NCBI GenBank assembly: GCA_963971285.1
Contig: OZ020252.1
Span: 11,445,662 to 11,509,661 of the forward strand
Direction: 5' to 3'
Source of the DNA: Astropecten irregularis
Taxonomy: Eukaryota; Echinodermata; Asteroidea; Paxillosida; Astropectinidae
Length of the DNA stretch: 64,000 nucleotides
Shown: positions 19,830 through 64,000 of the stretch, piece by piece
How positions within the stretch are numbered: the first letter of the stretch is position 1
Layout: the number at the start of each line of letters is the position of its first letter
Translations under genes and position numbers: made by a program
The notes under the pieces: model-generated
What the model was told of the DNA's origin: nothing
Databases searched by the model: none
What the model saw: only the letters and a program-made list of their open reading frames with translations

Positions 19830-20270
19830 GAATGCCCCTGTACAAAGTCTATGGGATTTTGAAGGAGAAGAATAAGTGGAAGGAAAAAAAAAAAAAACAA
19901 CAACAATAACACTTCCCAACTTAGATGCATGTGTATTAACCTAATCGGACCAAGGGTTTGTTCAAAATTGATGTGTGAAGTTTGCCTTTTAAGGCGTTGT
20001 CACATGACACCCGATGCTTTGCACCTTTAAGACGCTGTCATGTGACACGTGATGACGTCATGATGACGTAAATGTTTGGCATAAGAGGGACTTTGTTTTG
20101 ACCAAGTTTGGTTGAGATCGGCTGTTTGAAAGCGACAAAAGTGGGGCCGAGAATTAAAGCCCCTGTGTTAAGTCTATGGAATTTTAAAGGAGAAGAGGAA
20201 GGAAGAAAAAAAAACCAGAACAACAACAATACCTTTTCCGTTATTCACAGAAAAGCCAAAAAGGGGGTGA
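19830..20270. repeat. Dispersed GTCTATGG / TGATGACG repeat, tandem partial copies
   Basis: GCCCCTGTACAAAGTCTATG at 19837 and GCCCCTGTGTTAAGTCTATG at 20159 mark two copies of the same end about 320 bp apart. TGATGACGTCATGATGACGT lies at 20051-20070. Both ends run into GGAGAAGA and poly(A). Confidence 0.6.
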
Positions 20271-20289
20271 GCTACCAATGGAATTTTGG

Positions 20290-21580
20290 GACATGGTAGT
20301 GCACATGGGTGAAGTGATGGTTTATTGTTCTATGTCCACAGGGATTGCATGCGCTTTATTTATCGGTTATCTGATTATCGGTTCATTTAATACTGACTAT
20401 CCTGATTTCTTGTCTTAACAAATGCTGTGTTTTCATTTTGTTCCTGTTATGCATGCAAATCACTATAAAAGAACATTTCACACATCACTGTACAATGTCA
20501 CTGTTCTATCTACTTCAAATCTTTATTTTTCTGGAATGTTTTTAATAAATGGAAATAATTCAAATACTTGACACATTTACTAGAGATATGAGATTATAGT
20601 GGGAATCTATAATTAACATTTTTAAATAGAGAAGTTTAAGAGAATATTATAACAAATCATGAACCCCAAACTAGCTATTTGTTCATGTGACTATATATCA
20701 AATAGCAGAGTGAATGAGCTTCCACTTGAAATGCAGTGTGAATGAATGGAAGCATGTTGGTTCATGTGCAGGCTTGCTTCCTGTGCTATTACAGCCAACA
20801 GTATGCGTGATGTATTCAAATAATTACTCTACAGCAGTATAATGTAAGTTAAAACTGTCAAGAAACAGTACAGTACAAATACAGTAACTGGTACATTTAT
20901 TCCCTTCCAGACAGGAAGCATGATGTAAAAATATTCACGATTGACATACATTGAATGGGGATACTGTCTGGAACAAGAGGTTCAATGAACCTTTATTGTC
21001 CCCCAAATTCCGCTCATTGTGGTACATTTACCCCCTATATTTGCATTTAAATAGATCAGCATTTTCAAACAGACATCAATGCATGAGCTTCAGACATAGA
21101 TGCTACGACACGGATAACATTTGCCTGGAAATCAGCATATTGACAGGCAGTAACCATTGTCTGCCCGCATTGTTTATGCCAAGTTCCCAGCACACATGAA
21201 CTGTATTTATTTGTTGACTTATGAACTGGAAAATTGGAAAAACAAAAGAACGGGCACAATTGACGTAAAGTGTAATATGAATATATAAAGTGAATCAAAA
21301 TAGTAACAGTACTAGAGTATGTTGTGTATAACATTTAGTTTACTGGAGAATGTTTTACATAGAGAATAACAATACTGCTCTTTCATAGCATTTTTCTAAA
21401 ACTATGATTGGACAATGAATATTTTTTAGTTGTTTGTTCTTTTTTTTTATTCTAGCACATTATATTTATCTGTTGACATTTATATTGTTTTTCAACAACG
21501 GAACAACATCATCATCCATACCCGTAATAACTACAGTGCCACCAATCTGGAATCAATATTTAAACATTATGGTAGTACGT
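20290..21580. other. Intergenic, nothing recognised
   Basis: AT-rich sequence without a convincing conserved frame, RNA gene or element. Confidence 0.4.
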
Positions 21581-21584
21581 CCAA

Positions 21585-22065
21585 CTAAACCCCTAAAAAA
21601 AAGTTCTGCAACTCGTGTTTGAGTGATGATATCTTTTTGTTACTGATCTATGAACGGTGAAACTGGTATCATTAGAAAGCTTCATTATTCCTCTTTACAA
21701 TGATGTGTCATTTGTTGTGATTATTTTATCATGTGCATTTCTCCTGAATAAAGGGCAAAGTCAGAAGTGAAATATTGCAAGATGCAAATGAGAATACACC
21801 ATGCTTTCACGCATCAGCACCATTCATCAAACTCAGTCCATCCTCAAAATGTTTGGGAATTCACTGCCGAAAACAACAAATTTTGCAACATTTCATTTTT
21901 GACATTGCTGCATATTTATCGGGACTGTACATTCCACGATTACAAATGACACATCATTGTAAAGAGGAATAATCACGCTTTCCAATGATACCAGTTTCAC
22001 CCGTAACAAAAACAATATCATTCCTCAAACTTGAGTTGCAGGACTTTTTTTGAGGAGTTTATATG
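21585..22065. mobile_element. Foldback MITE
   Basis: 21587-21715 is repeated inverted at 21950-22062: GTTCTGCAACTCGTGTTTGA against TCAAACTTGAGTTGCAGGAC, and TTACAATGATGTGTCATTTG against AAATGACACATCATTGTAA. About 110-bp arms with a 230-bp loop and no coding capacity. Confidence 0.7.
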
Positions 22066-22069
22066 ACCA

Positions 22070-23215
22070 TCACAAATTGCATTGCAGAAACCAGTTGTAT
22101 CAGGTCTCGTCATGAGCAATTTCTGGCTATGCTTCTATACATCAATACATGAATAGCAAACACACAAAGCATGATAACACTTAAAAGTATGAGTAGCATC
22201 ACAAATCCAAAATGCAAAAGACAACATTTAACAAATTCTGTAAATATATTATTGTCAAAGAAAGTCTTCCATAGAAAGGTTTGTGAGTCATTAATGATTT
22301 TGTATTTGCTAGGAAATGTAGAGCATTATGTAACATATTCGTTGGTAATTTTAGCTAATTTGGAATAGTATGGAAAATTTAACCAAATGGTAATATTTTG
22401 AATGGTTGAATAATGCTGATTCATCTACCAACCACCAACTCAAAGCCACTACCAACATGCTCTGCACTTGTTCTAACTACAGTTATGTAATGACATACAA
22501 TAGATACTCGTTTATGCAAGAAAAAAAGAGTCACTTTTGAGGATTTTGTGATATTTTTGCTTAAAAGTTTCATTGTTGTAAACTTTATAATATAAGAAAG
22601 GATAATGAAATGTCTTTTTTTCATTTGCTAGATAAGAAAACACTGAAGATACAAAATTTCAGTATTTTTTTAAAAAGCAGGTGATGGCGTTGTGATCAAA
22701 ACAAAAGCCTTAATATCAAATATCAAATAACCACCAAAAAGCAGCACTGTACCTAAAAAAAAATGCTTGACAATTGATACAGATGTTCAATAAGCCCATG
22801 GTATTAAGTTCGGTAGTCAAGCATCTTGTGAGGTTCAGTTTTGACAGAGGAGTCGACATCAATTGCATTAATAGAGTTTCTAATATTCTCTCTATTCTAC
22901 TTCAGAAAGCATGACTGATTAAGAAGCAAACATGGCAAGTCCCAAGAATTATTATCAAAATTAAGTTTGTATTTCAATTAAAAATAGGATGTACATTTGA
23001 AATGCTAGACAGAACTCAATGTCACCATTTGTAGTTCTATGTTGAAGCAGCTGTGCTGTGGGTTGTAAATTAAATAAGTGACAGTACAAGCTGTACTAAG
23101 AATGATTGTCTTTACAATGCACTGCAAAATGCCTCCATACTTTAAAAACTACCAATACTACATAGGCAGCCTCATTAATCAGGCTTTAATAGTCTCCTTG
23201 TTGAGAAATATGCAT
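22070..23215. other. Intergenic, nothing recognised
   Basis: AT-rich. No family recognised. Confidence 0.4.
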
Positions 23216-23219
23216 TTAT

Positions 23220-23402
23220 GGAATGTGAACAAAGACAAATTGACTGGAGTGGGATTCGAACTAGCGACCTCCGGAATACCATACCAGTGCTCTTACCAAC
23301 TGATCCAGTCCTACCTATGTTGGTGATGCCCCTAATAGTCAATTATCTGTGTTCTCGGTTTCATGGCTTCTCACTGCCAAAATGAACAAAGATAATTGAC
23401 TT
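23220..23402 (-). mobile_element. tRNA-derived SINE copy with palindromic end
   Basis: Minus-strand tRNA-like head: GGGATTCGAACTAGCGACCT on the plus strand is an inverted T-arm, and TCTTACCAACTGATCCAG is an inverted A-box. At 23335-23402 the body segment AGTCAATTATCTGTGTTC is followed by its own inverted copy GAACAAAGATAATTGACT, a short hairpin not present in the other copies. Confidence 0.7.
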
Positions 23403-23409
23403 TGATTAT

Positions 23410-24000
23410 TAATTTACATTTATGTTAGCAGCAACTGAATATTTGTGTTTTTCATCCGAGTGTGGTTGTTTTCAATTATTAAAGTATATTGCAGACAATC
23501 AAACATGTAGCATGACCTGAACCTTATTACTCAAGACTGAATAACACTGTAACACTTCCACTATAACACCATAAATAAAAATGTCAAAAGAAAATGTGTG
23601 GGGGGGTAAGGTTTTTGAAGCCACTTGTCCAGGAAATTGTTTAAAAGTTTGAAGAAAATGTACTACCTCAGTTACACTAAACTATCACTTGCTCTCTTGT
23701 ATGCAACCGTAAATTATACATCAGTTGTGCATCTCATTCCAACCTGCAGCAAAAGTATAAAGAAACAAAATACAAATTAATTGTTGCTGTCCAAATGTTC
23801 ATTATCCAATGTACAGTACAGGTAATATGGACTTGAGCCATCTGTTTCTACTGCTGTAATCACTTGCAAAGAGCAATGCACACATAGTATTAAAAGGCTA
23901 TGGCAAAAATACTACTACTGTTTTGCTATTGAAAAGACCGTGGTGCACCCTAAACTCCTGCAAAGCATAGCAATAGAGCCCCCATATTCATCTTTCTTTT
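23410..24000. other. Intergenic, nothing recognised
   Basis: AT-rich sequence. No element, RNA gene or conserved frame recognised. Confidence 0.4.
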
Positions 24001-24039
24001 CGAAGCCAGGAGTGGGGAGGACAAGCGGGGTGGGGTAGG

Positions 24040-25260
24040 TATGAACTAGTACACCCGACCCACATAAGGTGGGTATAGTCTACTGAAATTCAACCTACCC
24101 CCAAGACACGTGATTTCATATACTACAATATGCAGAGTGGCGCTGATCTTCGGTTGAGTGTTGGCTGCAAGGTGTGCTAGTGACCGTTGGTGGTAGTGGG
24201 CTGAGGTCAGTGACGTTGTATGGGCTGTTGTAGCTGTTGGGCGGTGTGTGGGAACCCTTCCAGCTTTCTGCTTAAGTAGAGCCAGACGATGGAAAGGGAT
24301 GTGTCCCAATCCCTGCATTGATGGATTAGCCATAGCCTCCTCTCCTCACTCTGGTATACACACGTATGGTGAATATGAGCTAGGGTAACATTAGTGGAGG
24401 TACGCTAGCCTACATTGCTTGCCATGGGTGGGATTTCCACAAGGGTCTCACCCGCCCATATTTTTCTGGGATAAAGCAGCAGGGTCTCGCCCGCCCATCA
24501 GCTGGTTAGGTCTCCTGGCTTCTGTGTTGCTGACGACAGAAACACCCTGCCATGTGCAGAGTCACTCCACAGGACATATCCATATTAAGGTAGCAGGAGG
24601 TGAAAGTGCACTTCCGCCATGCTGCCTTGTATAAATTTGTTAATAACGGAACTCCTTGGGTGTAAGAGCAGGATGCAGACATCATGGGCTCTGACGTTCC
24701 ATTGAGTTTGTTGGTTTAGTTTAGATGGCTAGTTTGGACTTGCGAGCTTGATGGCCGAGACTGTCCAGCAGGCCATGGTGTCTTTTGACGCTGGATGGCG
24801 AGGTTTGGTGGTAGTGACGAATAGCTGAGAGGTACTCCCTCTATCTTTGGTCTGGGCAAGATACCACTTCACAACCTGTTAAATGAGTACCAGTGGTGTG
24901 CGATACCAGTGTGTGTACAAATATATCTGGTGGCTCGAAGGCTATGGATAGGGCTTTGAGCTCGCTGGTCCATCTGGACATAACTACTGCCAGGAGGAAG
25001 ATGTGTTTGATGATGGTGTGAATCAGTGAGGCCTTGCTGAGGGTTTCAAATGGGGAGCCTGCAAGATGTTGCAAGACATTGTTCATGTTCTAGGACAGGA
25101 TCAGCTATTTGCTGGGGGCCTTACAATAAACATGCCCTGGAGGAGGTGGTGTAGGGCCACATTGGTTAAGACGGACGAACCATCCTAGAAGTCGTTATGT
25201 ATAGCCGCCACAGCAGACCTGCAGTTCGGATTGGTTGGAGAAACTTGGAGTCTGGTGTAG
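24040..25260 (-). pseudogene. DIRS-type tyrosine recombinase relic
   Basis: On the minus strand 24841-25086 reads VLQHLAGSPFETLSKASL then HIFLLAVVMSRWTSELKALS, matching the recombinase core (FLMAVATSRRRSKLHSLSL) of the better copy at 60190. 24640-24780 matches 37680-37800 (GCTCTGACGTTC, GACTTGCGAGCTTGATGGCC). The 3' side (24418-24680) is shared with 3160-3420. Interrupted by stops and fused to a local repeat family at 24170-24330. Confidence 0.65.
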
Positions 25261-26650
25261 AAAAGGTGCATGAAAAGGTCTGCAATCACTGTTAGAGGTG
25301 CGTTGGTTGGAGAGAACATAATAATATTAAATTGCTTTTATATAGGGCATGTCTCAATCCATGTGTGCTGTCTCTATGTGTGTAATTACTGTTATATGTT
25401 GCCAATCCTTGTATTGATGGTCAGTGACTGCAAGCAGGAGCGGGTCAAGCCTGGTAGTATTGTATGGGCTGGTGTGGCCATTTGGTGGTTAAGCTGTATG
25501 TGTGGCAGGCGCGGTTCTAGAGTCAAAATTTTGGGGGGGCTAGAAGAGCCATTATTTTTTGGGGGGGCTAGAAGACCCAATACCCAACATTTGCTTCTTT
25601 TTTGTCTTATTAGGGGTCGAAAAACATGCACATTATAGCCCACACAACGCGTTTTTTATGTAATTGGCGCTTAATAACTGAGAAAATCCAGTATTTTCAA
25701 GATTTTTTTTTTTCACTTCCATTTTTTTGGGGGGCTAGAGAAAATTTTGGGGGGGCTACAGCCCCCCCTAGAACCGCGCCTGATGTGTGGGACCCGCAGC
25801 TTTACGCTCTGTAGAGCCGGAGAGTAGGGAGGGATCGATCCCTGTATCAATAGCCGGTACCTGCTGGTTGCAGTGGGTTCGAGCTTGGTAGCATTTTATG
25901 GGCAAGGGAGATGTGTGAGGAGGTCTGCGCTGCTTCGTTTTCACTCCAGTGGGACCAGATAATAGCGGGGGATGGGTAACTGATCCCGTATTGACGGCTA
26001 GTGACCGTTGGTGGTAGTGGGCTGAGGTCAGTGACGTTGTATGGGCTGTTGTAGCTGTTGGGCGGTGTGTGGGAACCCTTCCAGCTTTCTGCTTAAGTAG
26101 AGCCAGACGATGGAAAGGGATGTGTCCCACTCCCTGCATTGATGGATTAATAGCCATCCTCACTCTGGTATTGGCCAAAAAATAGCAAGGTATAAATGCC
26201 GATCCCTGGCAACCGCCAATGGTAGCAGTCCAGGCTGCTTGCGTTGTACGGGTTTGTATGGCTATTTGGCTGGACAGCAGTATACACCTGAGTAGAGCCG
26301 GACAATGGCTCCCTGCATTGACGGCTTGGGCCTCTATTCATTGGGTCACACAGAGCTTATATGAGGAGCGTGTTATGCCCAGAGTCAGTCCCATCAGTCA
26401 GCCTTCCTTCACCGCTCCAGTAGCGTCGGACATTAGTGAGCCTTCTCTCTTCTCTCTGGTAGTTGCCGAGCGGTAGCAAGCTACCGACGGCTTTTGGGCA
26501 ATAAGCGGGAACCGGGTTAAGGAGCCTGCATTAATGCCCAGAATCCATTGATTGTCTGGTAGAGCCGAGCAGACAAGGGATGAGTCTGTCTGATCCCTAC
26601 ATTGACGGCTAAGGCCTTTAAACATTGGGTCGTAAATGGGAACCAGGTTA
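24170..26650. repeat. Diverged repeat family (TAGAGCC.GA motif), several copies
   Basis: 24177-24330 and 26001-26150 are almost identical (AGTGACCGTTGGTGGTAGTG through GGAAAGGGATGTGTCCCA). Shorter relatives with GTAGAGCCGGA and CCCTGCATTGA follow at 25811, 26290 and 26562, and a further copy of 25370-25500 lies at 57760-57890. No coding potential seen. Confidence 0.65.
25506..25782. mobile_element. hAT-type MITE with perfect 8-bp target duplication
   Basis: Ends CAGGCGCGGTTCTAGAGTC and CTAGAACCGCGCCTG. ATGTGTGG flanks both sides (25498-25505, 25783-25790). The paralogous segment at 57870-57925 runs AAGCTGTATGTGGGAACCCT without the insert, giving an empty-site comparison in the window. The interior shares TTTTTTATGTAATTGG and AAATCCAGTATTTTC with 35140-35200. 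Confidence 0.88.
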
Positions 26651-27245
26651 AGAGCCCATTTTACACCCGAATTAATCCTCTCATTTCCATTGACAATGGT
26701 GGAGATCCATAGTACCCGCAGGATGCCCAAAGAAAAACGAGAATGAAAATACCAAGGAAAATGCACAGAGAAACACTGCTTTATTGTATAACGGTTGATA
26801 TCAGGATAAATACTTATGTTTGAAGGGAGAAAGGGTAGTCAACACAAATATGTGTAGCGAAAAAACAAAACTCCAAAATCAAGAGTCTAGGAAAGACACA
26901 TCCGTTTCGTTACGGCACTGAGTAAAGGACACCGAATATGGCGGCTCTATCACTATGCATTGTGGGGGTCAGGGTGCACCACAGTTGATAAAGTCTTTTC
27001 AGCGAATAGCAAATAGGTGCAGGAGAATTTGCATATTGTAGTAACCATCTCGGATAGGTTAAATTCAGTAGACCAAGGAAATCAAAGACTACTACAACTT
27101 GGGGTGTCATGAACAACAACAACGGTACTTCTTCAAACGTTTGTCTCCTAATTCCTTGCCTAATATAAACCAATTTTGCTCACTTTCTACAAATTTGTGC
27201 TTATGCAAATTAGGCTTGCCCTTCAAAGACAAAGTTGAGCACTGT
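26650..27245. other. Intergenic with DIRS-end-like repeat
   Basis: 26945-27050 repeats 3705-3805 (GGGGGTCAGGGTGCACCACA, TTTGCATATTGTAGTAAC). GCAAATTAGGCTTGCC at 27204 is the inverse of 3650-3670. Otherwise unassigned. Confidence 0.45.
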
Positions 27246-27269
27246 ATAATTATTCAGTACTTGAAAAAA

Positions 27270-27360
27270 TAATGCGCTGGCTCAAGTGGGATTCAAATCC
27301 ACAACCTCCTGCTTTCTAGTGCAGATGTCATACCATTAGACCACCAAGCTAGCTGAGGTC
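27270..27360 (-). mobile_element. tRNA-like SINE head
   Basis: On the minus strand: GGTGGTCTAATGGTATGACA (A-box), a CTAG-centred anticodon arm, and TTGTGGATTTGAATCCCAC (B-box with GATTTGAATC). It is similar in its T-arm to the fragment at 7940. No folded acceptor stem, so not a functional tRNA gene. Confidence 0.6.
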
Positions 27361-27752
27361 AGCATGGTAAGTCAAATCCATTGTCATTAATGACTTTTGT
27401 CAGGGAGATACAATTATGCAAAAGGCACCGAGTATGCACTAAGCCTAATTCACATAATTCTATCTCCCTGATGAAAAATCAAGTGTCAGTCCGCGAGAAG
27501 ACCATGCAAAATCTTGACAAATCGACAAGGTGAGGGGTCAGCAAATTTAAAGTTCAAATCTTGGCCATTGGATCCCCACCTGGTACCAAATCACCTGATA
27601 GAGTACCTCCATCTATATAATCCCAAAGTGACCGAGTCTGAGCATAGAAAAGCGTTTGCAAAAAGGGTATTTTTTACTGTTTTGGAAGGGTTAAAAGATG
27701 TTTTGGGGTATAATTACAACCGCATTTGTTCCATTTTTTGTGCCAATCATCG

Positions 27753-27758
27753 TTTATT
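27753..27758 (-). promoter_or_regulatory. NSF: Candidate poly(A) signal of NSF
   Basis: AATAAA on the minus strand, about 195 bp past the NSF stop. The position suits a short 3' UTR ending near 27735. Confidence 0.45.
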
Positions 27759-27949
27759 TTAAGTTATACATCAAATGAAAGAATGTGACATGCTGAAAAA
27801 TAACTTTGATTATAGCTTTGTGGCAGTCATGATAAAATTACAATGTAAAGTTGGATGAATCATCTATAATTGAATGTAAGCTTCATGACAAAAGTGAAAA
27901 ATAAACTATGACTATAAGTCTAAAAATGATATGTAATATTTCTGCATTC

Positions 27950-62921
<34,972 letters not shown>

Positions 62922-63039
62922 CTGCAGAAAATGTACATTTAAAATTAGATAGTAAAAAAAAAAGATGGAAACTGGTGGTTTATTTAATAATAGTAGCATT
63001 TAATAGGCTTCATGCAAGTAAAACAACAAAATCGGTTGC

Positions 63040-63395
63040 TAATAAGAAGCCATGAAACAACACAAACACATTGCTATATCCCAAGGATCAAGTACTATGC
63101 TAGCTAACGTTAGCAAAACTGTAAACCTAAAAATTGGCATCAGGATTCACTCAAAAAGGAAACAGCTTTTAAAACTACAATGTAAGGAAATGATAAACAG
63201 AAACAGAATTATTTCAATCCCTGTAACTTAAATGCTAAGATTTGCCAAATAATATTTCTTGGCTCTGTCCCAAGGTATCAGTGCCCTTTGTTCAGCTGCT
63301 ATTCAGAGGCCATGAAAACACACACATTCCACTATATCTTAAAGGCCAATTAAGATACATGCAACATTAACAAAGATGAGAACTTGCGATATTTT
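63040..63395. mobile_element. Old SINE copies (two partial bodies)
   Basis: AAGCCATGAAACAACACAAAC with TATATCCCAAGGATCA at 63047, and GAGGCCATGAAAACACACAC at 63307, are diverged forms of the body AGAAGCCATGAAACCACAC. AATTGGCATCAGGATTCACT and AAACAGCTTTTAAAAC match the GGATCACTCAAAGAGGATAC/GGCTTTTTAAT end. Confidence 0.6.
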
Positions 63396-63419
63396 ATTAT
63401 CAAATTGTTTCATACAATT

Positions 63420-63700
63420 TAACCAGTTCACGTCGGATGATGTGATATCTCGCGAAAACAAAGTATGTTCACATCGAAGGACGTGATAAAGCGCCATAGG
63501 TTTTTTGAGAAAACAAGGGAAAATTTGTCGGATGATGTGAGAAGGCGGCGTACTTCATGACGCCAGTGGCGGATGATGCCTCGATCGGAGCTTTCTCAGT
63601 TGCGGATAACGTGAGAAAGGGCGATATTTTGCGGTGATCAGCGGATGACGGTATATAACACTGCTTTGGATATTTTGGGTGGCGGATGACGTTTAGACTC
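63420..63700 (+). promoter_or_regulatory. Cluster of GCGGATGA motifs with a TATA-like box
   Basis: GTCGGATGATGTGA (63432, 63529), GCGGATGATGC (63568), GCGGATAACGTGAGAAAG (63601), GCGGATGACGGTATATAAC (63640) and GCGGATGACGTTTAG (63681), with TGGATGACGC at the window end. TATATAA sits about 40 bp before the open stretch starting at 63686. It could be the subrepeat promoter of a retroelement or a real gene's 5' region; product unknown. Confidence 0.4.
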
Positions 63701-64000
63701 GCCATGTCTGGTTGTACCCTTTACGGGGATTTTTCAAGCTTGGATACGGCCAGTTGTTTAGGCTGTGTTCGCTGTGGATTACATCGCCGGACTCCTGTGT
63801 CCCACGGTCTATTATCTATTGTTTCTGCTTGCTCAACCATGCAGCATTGGGTCATTGGCTATCCTTCTATTTCCCTTTCTTTTCTCCTGTATCCAGTAGC
63901 AATTGTCACTTGTCACAATTGTCACAAAATCTACAAGTTTATAATCGGCTTATAGAATTACTTTGCTGGGCTCTTCACCATTACCAGTCATGGATGACGC

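Overview
This is metazoan nuclear DNA. The genes are split by GT-AG introns, intergenic and intronic space is AT-rich, transposable elements are dense, and one 200-N assembly gap lies at 35298-35497. The element mix (DIRS-type tyrosine-recombinase retroelements, Penelope-like, non-LTR, hAT, PIF/Harbinger-like and Tc1/mariner-like MITEs, several tRNA-derived SINEs) suits a marine invertebrate, possibly a deuterostome. That guess rests on general experience only; no species is claimed.

Two host genes are supported, and they converge tail to tail. On the + strand, five exons (363-444, 5371-5443, 5603-5744, 9205-9365, 18162-18230) encode the C-terminal third of a divergent tubulin of the delta/zeta type; its 5' part lies off the left edge. 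On the - strand, fourteen exons from 62921 down to 27950 encode both AAA+ ATPase modules (D1 and D2) of N-ethylmaleimide-sensitive factor (NSF), the ATPase that disassembles SNARE complexes. The substrate-binding N-domain exons lie beyond 64000. All NSF junctions keep phase and give about 490 residues, close to the D1-D2 length of animal NSF.

Layout: 0-18.4 kb, tubulin exons with introns full of repeats, dominated by a 6.2-kb foldback structure (10689-16851). Its long inverted arms carry two opposed arrays of a 51-bp satellite, and a TIR element with a hAT MITE inside it has inserted into the left arm. 18.4-27.7 kb, the intergenic region, holds a palindromic element carrying histone-type 3' stem-loops, DIRS relics, MITEs and a diverged repeat family. 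27.9-62.9 kb, NSF. Its introns hold one almost complete DIRS element (37.08-41.47 kb) whose inverted termini and internal complementary region are still readable and which is interrupted by a non-LTR fragment; a second, 5'-truncated DIRS (58.48-61.8 kb) interrupted by a hAT element with target duplications; a 239-codon intact ORF joining a retrotransposon endonuclease to a C-terminal zinc knuckle; a Penelope-like GIY-YIG relic; SINEs; and a TIR element with a 19-bp array.

The clearest structural novelties are the foldback/satellite structure with a 459-bp higher-order repeat, the palindrome with histone stem-loops, and the fused endonuclease-knuckle ORF. Most other open frames are chance frames in repeats and are not annotated.
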